Assembly: GCA_030433005.1 (NCBI GenBank)
Contig: JAUILQ010000001.1
Span: forward strand, 124,001-188,000
Source: Alphaproteobacteria bacterium
GTDB lineage: Bacteria > Pseudomonadota > Alphaproteobacteria > Kiloniellales > DSM-21159
Direction of reading: 5' to 3'
Length of the DNA stretch: 64,000 nucleotides
Every line of letters begins with the position of its first letter. The first letter of the stretch is position 1. The position numbers and the translations under genes were made by a program. Under the pieces are notes generated by a model that was not told the DNA's origin, did not search any database, and saw nothing but the letters and a program-made list of their open reading frames with translations. Below are positions 36,320 through 46,635 of this stretch, piece after piece.

Positions 36320-36898
36320 TCAACCGGCCCGGGTTCCGGCCGGCGCCAACGCGAGGAGATAGGCCTCGAAGACGCTGCGGGCCGTGTCGACCGCCCGGCG
36401 GACCTGGCGGCCGGTCAAGGCCTCGCCCTCGAGGCGCTCGACGAAGCGGCGCCAGAGCGGCAGGTGCCTGCCGTGGCCGAGGAAGGCGGTCGCCGGCCCG
36501 AGCGCCGGATCGCCGGCCTGCACCGCGCGCAGCATCATCGCCGCGCCGTTGCGCGAGCCCTCGAGCGCGTAGCCGGCGCCCAGCTGCCCGGCACGGTCCG
36601 CGATCCTCTCCGGCCCGTCGGCGGCGGCCGGCCAGGGGGCGCCGAGTGCGACCAGGTCGCGTCGAAGGGCGTGGCGTCGGCTGCGCTCCGGCCAGTCGGG
36701 CAGCAGACGTTCGACGCCGCCGCGCTCCAGCGCCCCCTCGAAGGCGGGGACGACGCTGGCGCTGGCCACCAGGAAGAGCCGGTAGTCGCGGGCCTGGCCG
36801 AAGTCGAGCGCCTGAACCTGCCGGTCGAGCCTGAGATGAAGATCCTCGACGGCCAGGCGCAGTTCGTTGCGCAGGCCGCCCGGCCCGGTGCTGCGCAC
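36320..36898 (-). CDS. bphO: biliverdin-producing heme oxygenase BphO
   Basis: A heme oxygenase of about 192 residues that would make the biliverdin chromophore for the adjacent bacteriophytochrome. The proximal-His segment is LRLAVEDLHLRLDRQVQALDFG, and the distal-helix segment is GAGYALEGSRNGAAMM, slightly divergent from the usual LEGSxLGG. I chose GTG at 36898, which has GGAGG 11 bases upstream; the frame is open to 37075, but the extra 59 residues are low-complexity Gly/Pro/Ser and outside the family. The stop is nine bases before the phytochrome start, a standard bphO-bphP operon. Confidence 0.88.
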   Translation of the reverse strand: MRSTGPGGLRNELRLAVEDLHLRLDRQVQALDFGQARDYRLFLVASASVVPAFEGALERGGVERLLPDWPERSRRHALRRDLVALGAPWPAAADGPERIADRAGQLGAGYALEGSRNGAAMMLRAVQAGDPALGPATAFLGHGRHLPLWRRFVERLEGEALTGRQVRRAVDTARSVFEAYLLALAPAGTRAG

Positions 36899-37245
36899 CG
36901 ACGTGGCGCCTCCGGCGATGCTCGCCCCGCCGGGGCGCGCGCCCTTGGCGGAGTCGGGACCCGAATCGGTCCGGGAACCGTGAGACGCGGAGGGGGAGGG
37001 GAACGGTTGGCCTTCCAAGCGCTTGCTTCCGGTTCGAACCCTTTCAGACAGGCTTGGTAGACAGCAGCAGCGCACAGCCGCGCAGGCTGCGCGCCGCGAA
37101 TAGTTCCCTCGCCCAATGGCGGCAACAACGCGGGCACGGCCGGAAGGTTCCCCCGTACCGTTGCCGTCGCTGCATTTTCCGCCGCCCCCGGGCGCTGCTG
37201 TGGCAGTCTGGCGGCGGGTCGGGACGGCGAGGTGGAAGGACGGCT
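36899..37245. other. intergenic region between bphO and the SDR gene
   Basis: About 350 bases separate these divergent genes and must hold both promoters. I see a perfect palindrome GGTTCGAACC at 37031-37040 but no convincing -10/-35 pair. I searched both strands for the EcfG-type pattern GGAAC, 16-18 bases, CGTT and did not find it. Confidence 0.4.
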
Positions 37246-38085
37246 ATGAGCGCGGAGGTGGGGCGCGATCCGCCGATGCCGGACGGCGAGGCGCACGACA
37301 GCCTGACGCGGGGCGCGCCGGATCCGGCCGCCGTCGGCGATCGCTTCGACGGCCAGGCCGTGCTGGTCACCGGCGCGACCTCGGGGATCGGGCGAGCCTG
37401 CGCGCTCGCCTTCGCGACGCGCGGCGCCCGTCTGCTGCTCACCGGCCGGGACCATGAGCGCGGCCGGCAGGCCGCGGAGGCCTGCCTGGCGCGCGGCGCG
37501 GCGGAGGCCGTCTTCCAGAGCGCGGACCTGCGCGAGCGCAGCGCCGCGGACGAGCTTGTGCAGGCCGCCTGCCAGCGCTTCGGCGGTCTCGCCGTGGCGG
37601 TCAACAACGCCGGCCACCAGGAAGCGCGCGCGCCGCTTCACGAGCAGCCAGACAGCGTCTTCGATGCCGTGATCGACACCAACCTGCGTGCGACCTTCGC
37701 CCTCCTGCGGGCCGAGCTGCGGGTCATGGAGCGCGGCGCCGCGATCGTCAACGTCGCCTCGGTCTCGGGCCTGCGCAACCCGAACCCCGGGCTGTCGCTC
37801 TACTCGGCCAGCAAGGCGGCCGTCGTCTCGCTGACCCGCTCGGCGGCCCTGGAGGCGGGGCCGCGCGGCATCCGCGTCAATGCCGTGGCACCGGGCCGGG
37901 TGGTTACGCCGATGATGCTGGCCTCCGGCATTGCGGACATGCCGGCCGTCGCCGCCGCCCTGCCGCTGCGCCGCATGGGCCGCCCCGAGGAGGTCGCCGA
38001 GGCGGTCGCCTGGCTGGCCTCGGCGCGGGCCAGCTACCTCTGCGGCCATGTCCTCGCCGCGGACGGCGGCTTCCTGGCCGGCTAG
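37246..38085 (+). CDS. short-chain dehydrogenase/reductase (SDR)
   Basis: A 279-residue classical SDR. The cofactor motif is TGATSGIGRA (about residues 43-52), followed by NNAG, catalytic Ser in NVASVSG and YSASK (Tyr and Lys), and the C-terminal GHVLAADGGF. About 35 extra residues precede the usual SDR start. The ATG at 37246 has GGAAGGA upstream; upstream open frame is ignored. GRDHERG after the first strand (an Arg in place of the acidic residue) hints at NADP preference. The substrate is not predictable. It is a single gene, followed by the copper cluster with its own promoter. Confidence 0.93.
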   Translation: MSAEVGRDPPMPDGEAHDSLTRGAPDPAAVGDRFDGQAVLVTGATSGIGRACALAFATRGARLLLTGRDHERGRQAAEACLARGAAEAVFQSADLRERSAADELVQAACQRFGGLAVAVNNAGHQEARAPLHEQPDSVFDAVIDTNLRATFALLRAELRVMERGAAIVNVASVSGLRNPNPGLSLYSASKAAVVSLTRSAALEAGPRGIRVNAVAPGRVVTPMMLASGIADMPAVAAALPLRRMGRPEEVAEAVAWLASARASYLCGHVLAADGGFLAG

Positions 38086-38127
38086 CGACGGGGCGGATGC
38101 CGAAGAGAAGCCGAGGCGTTTCCGGGC

Positions 38128-38158
38128 TTGAGCTTCCACCTGCTGGAAGCTCCATTCT
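38128..38158 (+). promoter_or_regulatory. CueR-type promoter/operator of the copper operon
   Basis: TTGAGC (38128-38133), a 19-base spacer and CATTCT (38153-38158) form the long-spacer promoter typical of MerR-family activators. The spacer carries a perfect dyad GAGCTTCC-N7-GGAAGCTC (38130-38152), closely resembling CueR/HmrR boxes such as that of E. coli copA. It lies 73 bases before the first gene of the cop cluster. No cueR gene is in the window. Confidence 0.8.
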
Positions 38159-38230
38159 TACGCTAGCCGCCATCGCGCCGCGACAGCGGGCGGTGCCGGA
38201 GGACGCTCGGAAACGAGGGGTGCGGGTAGC

Positions 38231-38683
38231 GTGCGTCGATGGGTCTCCCTGCTGATTGCTCTGGCGGTCGCGGCGCTCGCCGTGACCCCGGCGGTCGTCT
38301 ATGCGGGCCCCGTCGCCGGCCCAGTCGCCAACGCAGTCGCCGGCCTAGACGCGGGGGGCGGCCTGTCGGGGCACGCCGCCGGGCGCACGGATCCGATCGC
38401 GGCCACGGCGGCTCACGGACCGGCCGGCGAGCATGCCGCGCATTCCGGGCGGCGCGCAGAGTCGGTGCCGGCCGCCCACGATCATGGGCAGCCCGACGAA
38501 AGCCCGACGCATCACGGCGCCGGAGAGAGCTGCTGCGTGCTGGGCTGCGTCGCCGCGGCCCTGCTCGAGCAGCCCGACATTGCCGTGCGGCTGGCGGCCT
38601 GCGCGTCGTCCCAGCTGCCTCCGGCCGAGGCGCTCGGCCGGGCCGACCCGACCCCACATCGTCCACCGCGCGCTCTTTCCTGA
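38231..38683 (+). CDS. small secreted Cys/His-rich protein at head of copper operon
   Basis: A 150-residue protein starting at GTG, with GAGGGG upstream. It has a clear signal peptide (MRRWVSLLIALAVAALAVTPAVVYA), then a His-rich, Gly/Ala-rich region (AHGPAGEHAAHSG, AAHDHGQPDESPTHHG) and a Cys cluster ESCCVLGCVAAAL, with one more Cys further on. I do not recognise a named family. The His and Cys content, export signal and place as first gene after a CueR-like promoter suggest a periplasmic copper-binding or copper-handling protein; that is inference. It is transcribed toward the cupredoxin gene, 175 bases away. Confidence 0.65.
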   Translation: MRRWVSLLIALAVAALAVTPAVVYAGPVAGPVANAVAGLDAGGGLSGHAAGRTDPIAATAAHGPAGEHAAHSGRRAESVPAAHDHGQPDESPTHHGAGESCCVLGCVAAALLEQPDIAVRLAACASSQLPPAEALGRADPTPHRPPRALS

Positions 38684-38858
38684 GACCGCATTCGGGCCGG
38701 CCCACCCGGCGCCCGTCGCAGCTCGTGCCGGGTCCTCGGGTCCGGTCCCGCGAGCGCGGCGGCAGCCAGTTCCGCCGGCACCGCGAGCCCTTCCGATCAG
38801 GAAACGACCTGCCTGCGCAGCCGCGCGGCGCGCGGGCGGACCAGGACGAGGAACCACG

Positions 38859-39416
38859 ATGATGAAGAACCACCTTCTGCGCGGCGTTGGTGCCGCGCTG
38901 CTTGCCACGCCGCTGCTCTTCGCCGGCCAGCCGGTCCTCGCGGCCGGGTCGCACAGCGGCGGCCACGGCCATGGCGAGGCGATCGGCGGACCGGGTGAGG
39001 CCGCCCAGGCCGACCGGACCGTCGAGATCGCCATGCACGACAACTACTACGAGCCCGAGCGGCTCTCGGTCGCCGGCGGCGAGACGGTCCGCTTCCTCGT
39101 GCGCAACGAGGGCAGCTTGGTCCACGAGTTCAACATCGGCACGGCGACGATGCACGCCGCTCACCAGGAAGAGATGATGATGATGGTCGAGCACGGCGTG
39201 CTCGAGGCAGACCGCATCAACCACGAGCGGATGAAGATGGACATGGGCGGCGGCCGGACGATGGAGCACGACGATCCCAACAGCGTGCTGCTGGAGCCGG
39301 GCGAGAGCGCGGAGATCGTCTGGCGCTTCCCGCAGTCGGCCGATCTGGAGTTCGCCTGCAACGTGCCCGGCCACTACGAGGCCGGCATGGTCGGTTCGCT
39401 GGAGGTCGGCCAGTGA
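38859..39416 (+). CDS. cupredoxin-like periplasmic copper protein
   Basis: A 185-residue exported protein. The signal peptide runs to about LFAGQPVLAAG, followed by a His/Gly linker (SHSGGHGHGEA). The cupredoxin domain has a type-1 copper site: His in LVHEFNIG, then FACNVPGHYEAGMVG supplying Cys, His and Met. A Met/His-rich insertion (EEMMMMVEHGV, NHERMKMDMGGGRTMEHD) could hold extra copper. The start has GAGGAA upstream and the stop overlaps the region before copA. It likely stores or carries copper or delivers electrons to the adjacent multicopper oxidase. Confidence 0.9.
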   Translation: MMKNHLLRGVGAALLATPLLFAGQPVLAAGSHSGGHGHGEAIGGPGEAAQADRTVEIAMHDNYYEPERLSVAGGETVRFLVRNEGSLVHEFNIGTATMHAAHQEEMMMMVEHGVLEADRINHERMKMDMGGGRTMEHDDPNSVLLEPGESAEIVWRFPQSADLEFACNVPGHYEAGMVGSLEVGQ

Positions 39417-39439
39417 CGGCGCGCGCGGAGGAGACGACC

Positions 39440-41269
39440 ATGAGGAGATCCCCTTCGGGCGGCCGCCGGGGCGTCGCCGCGGCGACCCTGGCTGCCGCGC
39501 TGGCGGCGCTGGCGTTGCCGGACATCACGACGGCCGGCACCTACGACCTGACCATCGACAAGGTCACGGTCGAGCGCGGCGGCAGCAAGCAGACCGTGCT
39601 CGGCTACAACGGCAGCTCGCCGGGACCGACCCTGCGCTTCCGCGAGGGCGAGGAGGTGACGATCAACGTCACGAACCGCCTGTCGGTGCCGAGCTCGATC
39701 CACTGGCACGGGCTGATCCTGCCGACCGGCATGGACGGGGTCCCGGGCCTCTCCTACGAGGGCATCGCGCCGGGCGGGACCTTCACCTACCGCTTTCCGA
39801 TCGTGCAGAGCGGGACCTACTGGTTCCACAGCCACAGCGGCCAGCAGGAGCAGGACGGCGCGTACGGTTCCATCGTGATCGAGCCGGCCGGGCGCGAGCC
39901 CTTCCGCTACGACCGCGACTACGTCGTCCTGCTGTCCGACGACCACGACCACGACGGCGCCTCGATCCTGGCCAACCTCAAGCAGATGCCGGACTACTAC
40001 AACCGGCAGCAGCGCACGCTCGGAGACTTCTTCGCCGACGTCTCGGCCGAGGGGCTGTCGGCGACGCTCGCGGATCGCACCGACTGGGGCGAGATGCGGA
40101 TGATGCCGACCGACATCGCCGACGTGCAGGACTACCGCTACCTGATCAACGGCCTGGAGCCGGAGCAGAACTGGACCGGCCTCTTCGAGCCGGGCGAGCG
40201 GGTGCGGCTGCGCTTCATCAACGCCTCGGCGATGACCTACTTCGACCTGCGCATCCCCGGGCTGGAGATGACCGTGGTGCAGGCGGACGGCAACAACGTT
40301 CAGCCGGTCACGGTCGACGAGCTGCGCATCGCGGTCTCCGAGACCTACGACGTCATCGTCCGGCCGACGGAGGCCCAGGCCTACACCATCTTCGCAGAGA
40401 CGATGGCGCGCGACGGCTACGCCCGCGGCACCCTGGCGCCGTCGCCCGGCATGAGCGCCGAGGTTCCGGCGCTGCGCGAGCCGCCGCTGCTGACCATGGC
40501 CGACATGGGCATGGCGCACGGCGACATGGGCCACGGGGACATGGGGCACGGCGACATGGCCACCGGTGACATGGACTCCGGCGCGATGGACACCGGCGCG
40601 ATGAGCGGCGGCGAGTCGACGATGGCGGCAGAGCCCGCCGAGGCGGAGGCGATGGACCACGCGGCGATGGGCCACGGGACCATGGAGGCAGAGGCTTCCC
40701 GGGAGGGCTCGATGGACCACGCGGCCATGGGGCACGGGAGCATGGACCACAGCGACATGGCCGCCGGCGATTCCTTCTACGCTCCCGGCAGCGGCCTGAC
40801 GCCGCGCGCCGCCGACGGCGGGCGCTTCCTGTCCTACGCCGATCTCAAGGCCCAGAAGCCGCTCTATGCCGAGCGCCCGGCCGGCCGCGAGATCGAGATC
40901 CGGCTGACCGGCAACATGGAGCGCTACATCTGGTCGATCAACGGCATCAAGTACGAGGACGCCGAGCCGATCGTCCTGCAGTACGGCGAGCGGGTGCGCT
41001 TCAAGTTCGTCAACGAGACCATGATGACCCACCCGATGCACCTGCACGGCATGTGGTCGATCCTCGACACCGGCAGCGGCAAGTGGGACCCGATCAAGCA
41101 CGTCGTCAGCGTCGCCCCCGGCACCACGGTCTACACCGAGACCGAGGTCGACGCGCCCGGGCGCTGGGCCTTCCACTGCCACCTGCTCTATCACATGGCC
41201 TCGGGGATGTTCCGCGAGGTGCGGGTCGAGGGCGCGCCGCAGCAGGCCGCCGCGGAGGCGGGGCGATGA
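39440..41269 (+). CDS. copA: multicopper oxidase, copper resistance protein CopA
   Basis: A 609-residue periplasmic multicopper oxidase. The signal (GGRRGVAAATLAAALAALAL) contains a twin arginine, as expected for Tat export of a folded copper enzyme. Copper motifs are IHWHG, YWFHSHSG, HPMHLHGMW and AFHCHLLYHM. Between the second and third cupredoxin domains lies a Met/His/Asp-rich stretch (about 353-445, with repeats of MGHGDM and MDHAAMGHG) typical of CopA-type Cu(I) binding. ATG at 39440 is preferred because GGAGGAG lies six bases upstream; a GTG at 39413 is an alternative. It presumably oxidises Cu(I) to the less toxic Cu(II). copB overlaps by four bases. Confidence 0.95.
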   Translation: MRRSPSGGRRGVAAATLAAALAALALPDITTAGTYDLTIDKVTVERGGSKQTVLGYNGSSPGPTLRFREGEEVTINVTNRLSVPSSIHWHGLILPTGMDGVPGLSYEGIAPGGTFTYRFPIVQSGTYWFHSHSGQQEQDGAYGSIVIEPAGREPFRYDRDYVVLLSDDHDHDGASILANLKQMPDYYNRQQRTLGDFFADVSAEGLSATLADRTDWGEMRMMPTDIADVQDYRYLINGLEPEQNWTGLFEPGERVRLRFINASAMTYFDLRIPGLEMTVVQADGNNVQPVTVDELRIAVSETYDVIVRPTEAQAYTIFAETMARDGYARGTLAPSPGMSAEVPALREPPLLTMADMGMAHGDMGHGDMGHGDMATGDMDSGAMDTGAMSGGESTMAAEPAEAEAMDHAAMGHGTMEAEASREGSMDHAAMGHGSMDHSDMAAGDSFYAPGSGLTPRAADGGRFLSYADLKAQKPLYAERPAGREIEIRLTGNMERYIWSINGIKYEDAEPIVLQYGERVRFKFVNETMMTHPMHLHGMWSILDTGSGKWDPIKHVVSVAPGTTVYTETEVDAPGRWAFHCHLLYHMASGMFREVRVEGAPQQAAAEAGR

Positions 41270-42000
41270 GCGGCGGCAAGGCCTGCGGCCTCGCCGTTGG
41301 TGCGGTCGCCCTGCTCGCCGTCGCGCTGGCGGTCCCGCCGGCGCTCGCGGCGGGCAAGGAGCCGCTGGTGCTCGGCGCCGTCACCTTCGAGCGGGCGGAG
41401 TACCGTCTCGGCGACGAGGAGGACGTCTTCGCCTGGGAGGGCGACGGCACGCTGGGTACCGACGAGTGGAAGCTTCGGATCGAGACCGAGGCGGAGCTGT
41501 CGCTCGAGGGCGAGGGCTTCGAAACGCTGGAGAACCAGTTTCTGGTTCAGCACATGACCAGCGAGTTCTTCGACGTGAAGGCCGGCATCCGCTACGACTC
41601 GCCGGCCGGGCCGAACCGGCTCTACGGCGTCCTCGGCCTGATCGGTCTCGCCCAGCAGTGGGTCGAACTCGACGTCGACCTGTTCCTCTCGGAGACGGGG
41701 GCACCCTCGACTCGGGTCGACCTCGACTACGAACTGCTGGTCACCAACCGGGTGATCCTGACGCCCTCGGCCGAGATCGACGTGTCCTTCGCCGACGACC
41801 GCGAGATCGGCGTCGGCTCGGGCCTGACCTCGACCGAGCTCGGCGCCAGGTTGAGCTACGACCTCTACTACCGCGACATCGCCCCCTACGTGGGCGTGCA
41901 CTGGGAGCGGTCCTGGGGCGAGACGGCGGACCTCAAGCGCGACGAGGGCGAGGCGACCGATTCGCTCTACGCCGTGTTCGGCGTGCGCCTGATGTTCTGA
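41266..42000 (+). CDS. copB: outer-membrane copper resistance protein CopB
   Basis: A 244-residue exported protein with a signal peptide (about 1-29, ending ALAAG), then alternating beta strands ending in VFGVRLMF with terminal Phe, as for outer-membrane barrels. Conserved CopB pieces are FDVKAGIRYD, LYGVLGLIGLAQQWVELD, TRVDLDYELLVTNRVILTP and YRDIAPYVGVHWERSWGETA. It lacks the long His/Met-rich N-terminal part found in many CopB proteins. The ATG overlaps the copA stop codon (ATGA), so the two are translated together. Its role in copper sequestration or export is known only from genetics of the family. Confidence 0.92.
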   Translation: MSGGKACGLAVGAVALLAVALAVPPALAAGKEPLVLGAVTFERAEYRLGDEEDVFAWEGDGTLGTDEWKLRIETEAELSLEGEGFETLENQFLVQHMTSEFFDVKAGIRYDSPAGPNRLYGVLGLIGLAQQWVELDVDLFLSETGAPSTRVDLDYELLVTNRVILTPSAEIDVSFADDREIGVGSGLTSTELGARLSYDLYYRDIAPYVGVHWERSWGETADLKRDEGEATDSLYAVFGVRLMF

Positions 42001-42015
42001 GTCGGGGACCGTTTG

Positions 42016-42054
42016 GAGCGGCCGGCGGCGGCCCGATGCCGTCGGCGGCCGCTC
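42016..42054 (+). terminator. possible terminator after copB
   Basis: Arms GAGCGGCCG (42016-42024) and CGGCCGCTC (42046-42054) form a 9-bp stem with a 21-base GC-rich loop, directly before the second CueR-like promoter. No T run follows. Confidence 0.4.
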
Positions 42055-42085
42055 TTGACCTTCCAGTCACTGTAGGGCCCAGCTT
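42055..42085 (+). promoter_or_regulatory. CueR-type promoter of the copper ATPase gene
   Basis: TTGACC (42055-42060), a 19-base spacer beginning TTCCAGTCACTG, and CAGCTT (42080-42085). The left half matches the CueR/HmrR consensus very well, while the right half is degenerate (GTAGGGCC instead of GGAAGGTC). It is 31 bases before the ATPase start codon. Confidence 0.7.
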
Positions 42086-42115
42086 CGAGGCCTCTCATTC
42101 GGGAAGGGGCGAGCC

Positions 42116-44435
<2,320 letters not shown>

Positions 44436-44443
<8 letters not shown>

Positions 44444-44933
44444 GAAATCCGCCGCGCGGCGCGCGCGGCGCAGACTGCTGCTCGGCGGCCTGCTGCTGGC
44501 GGTCGCCGCCGCCGGCGCCGCGGGCTTCCTGTGGCTCGGCGAAGGCGGTGCGGAGGCGATCCGCCTGCGTCCGGACGACGCGGCGCTGGTCAGCGAGGGC
44601 GAGGCGATCTACGCGGCGCACTGCGCGAGCTGCCACGGCGCCGAGCTGGAGGGCCAGGCGAACTGGCGCGAGCGCAAGGCCGACGGCCGCCTGCCGGCGC
44701 CGCCCCACGACGCCAGCGGCCATACCTGGCACCACCCCGACGGGCAGCTCTTCGCGCTGACCAAGCAGGGCCCGGCTGCCCTCGTCGGCGGCGGCTACCA
44801 GAGCGACATGCCAGGCTACGCCGGCGTGCTGAGCGACCGCGAGATCCTCGCCGTGCTGTCCTATATCAAGAGCCGCTGGCCGGCCGAGATCCGGGCCCGC
44901 CACGACGCCCTCAACGAGCGGCAGGGCCGCTGA
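44436..44933 (+). CDS. membrane-anchored class I cytochrome c
   Basis: A 165-residue protein with a basic start and one membrane segment ([21 protein letters not shown]), then a periplasmic cytochrome c domain. The heme site is CASCH (about residues 66-70) and the likely axial Met lies in [25 protein letters not shown] near the end is typical of small class I cytochromes in copper clusters. It overlaps the ATPase gene by eight bases. It could accept electrons released by periplasmic copper oxidation, but the partner is not shown by the sequence. Confidence 0.88.
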
Positions 44934-45119
44934 CCCGGCGAGCGGTCCGGCGGTTCGCGGACCTGCGAGTCGAACGACGGTACGAGCGCGCGCTTCCGTG
45001 CGGGCGCGAGGGCTCCGGCCGAGCAATTGGGACTGGACGCAGGGGGAGCGAGCGGGCTCCCCTGGCGGCATCGCGCGCTCGATCCCCGGGAAGGCGCGGC
45101 GCCCAGGTCGGGGAATCCC

Positions 45120-46631
45120 ATGCTCACCCACCGTCCGCTCTGTCCCGAAGGCAAGGCCGGCCGGCGTGCCGGACCGGAAAATCCGGGGCTCTGCCCGCCG
45201 CGCTCTCGTCCCTTTGTGCTGGCGGCGACCATCGCGGCCTCGGCGATGGCCTTCATCGACGGCTCCGTGGTCAACATCGCGCTGCCGACGATCCAGCGCG
45301 AGCTGGGCGCCGGGTTCGGCGCCCTGCAGTGGGTGGTGAACGCCTACGTGCTGCTGCTCGGTGCGCTGATCCTGGTCGGCGGTGGCCTCGGCGACCGCTT
45401 CGGGCGGCGCCGCGTGTTCGTCGCCGGCATCCTGCTCTTCGCGGCGGCGTCGCTGGCCTGCGCCCTGGCCCCCGACGTCGCCTGGCTGATCGCGGCGCGG
45501 GCGCTGCAGGGCGCCGGCGCTGCGCTGCTGGTGCCGCAGAGCCTGGCGATCATCGCCGCGGCCTTCCCCAAGGACGAGCGCGGCCGGGCGATCGGCACCT
45601 GGGCCGGCGCCTCGGCGATCACCACGGCGCTCGGGCCGCCGCTCGGCGGACTGCTGATCGACTGGCTCGACTGGCGCGCCGCCTTCTGGATCAACCTGCC
45701 GCTGTCGCTCGCGGCGGTCTGGCTGGCGCTGCGCCACGTCCCGGAGAGCCGCGACGAGACCGCGGCCGGGCCGCTCGACTGGCGCGGCGGCGCGCTGGCC
45801 GTGCTCGGCTGCGGTCTGCTGACGGTCGGCCTGACGCGGCTCTCGGAGGGCGGCGGCGCGCCGGCCCTCGTCACGCTGGCGGCCGGGGTCGCGGCGCTCT
45901 GGTGGTTCCTGCGCACCGAGCGCCGGGCCGCGGCCCCGCTGATGCCGCCGGAGCTGTTCCGCGAGCCGGCGTTCCTCGGCGCCAACGTCATGACGCTGTT
46001 CCTCTACGGCGCCCTGGGCGCGGTCCTGTTCCTGCTGCCCTTCGACCTGATCGGGCGCCGCGGCCTCGGCGCCGCCGAGGTCGGCCTGACGCTGCTGCCG
46101 CTAGGGCTGATCATCGGCACGTTGTCGCGCGCCGCCGGCGGGCTGGTCGACCGTGCCGGTGCGCGGCTGCCGCTGGCGCTCGGCGCCGCGCTGGTCGCGC
46201 TGGGCGCCGCCGGGCTGGCGGCGGCGCCGGGCGGCTACTGGACCGCGGTGCTCGGCCCCGTCGTCGTGCTCGCCGCCGGCATGGCCCTGGTCGTGTCGCC
46301 GCTCACCACCGTGGTCATGAACGCAGTGCCCGACACCCGTTCCGGCGCCGCCTCCGGCATCAACAACGCGGCGAGCCGCCTGGCCGGGCTGCTCGCGGTC
46401 GCCGTCGGCGGCGCGCTCGCCAACCTCGTGTTCCAGCGCGCGGCCGACCTGCCGGGGCAGCGCTTCGGCGTGCTGCCGCCGGCCGGCGACCCGCTGCGCC
46501 CGGCCGTCGAGGCGGCTTTCGCGACCGCTTACGGCGGCGCGCTCTGGCTGGCGGCCGCCTGGGCGGCGCTGGCGGCGGCGGTGGCACTCGTCATGCTGCG
46601 GCCCCGACGGCACCCGTCGGCCGGGGCCTGA
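45120..46631 (+). CDS. MFS drug exporter of the DHA2 (EmrB/QacA) family
   Basis: A 503-residue, probably 14-segment inner-membrane exporter. Signature pieces are MAFIDGSVVNIALPTIQREL (motif D1), GGGLGDRFGRRRVF (motif A) and RALQGAGAALLVPQSLAII (motif B-like), plus GPPLGGLLIDWLDWRAAFWINLP (motif C). The ATG at 45120 has a modest GGGGA upstream; the frame is open back to 45027. Substrates cannot be predicted. It lies 186 bases after the cytochrome gene on the same strand and may or may not belong to the copper group. The spacer 44934-45119 shows nothing clear. Confidence 0.9.
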   Translation: MLTHRPLCPEGKAGRRAGPENPGLCPPRSRPFVLAATIAASAMAFIDGSVVNIALPTIQRELGAGFGALQWVVNAYVLLLGALILVGGGLGDRFGRRRVFVAGILLFAAASLACALAPDVAWLIAARALQGAGAALLVPQSLAIIAAAFPKDERGRAIGTWAGASAITTALGPPLGGLLIDWLDWRAAFWINLPLSLAAVWLALRHVPESRDETAAGPLDWRGGALAVLGCGLLTVGLTRLSEGGGAPALVTLAAGVAALWWFLRTERRAAAPLMPPELFREPAFLGANVMTLFLYGALGAVLFLLPFDLIGRRGLGAAEVGLTLLPLGLIIGTLSRAAGGLVDRAGARLPLALGAALVALGAAGLAAAPGGYWTAVLGPVVVLAAGMALVVSPLTTVVMNAVPDTRSGAASGINNAASRLAGLLAVAVGGALANLVFQRAADLPGQRFGVLPPAGDPLRPAVEAAFATAYGGALWLAAAWAALAAAVALVMLRPRRHPSAGA

Positions 46632-46635
46632 GCGC

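Noticed and set aside
37020-37050. A tRNA T-arm-like GGTTCGAACC sequence
   Set aside because: The flanking bases do not form the 5-bp T stem on either strand, and no acceptor, D or anticodon arms could be found.
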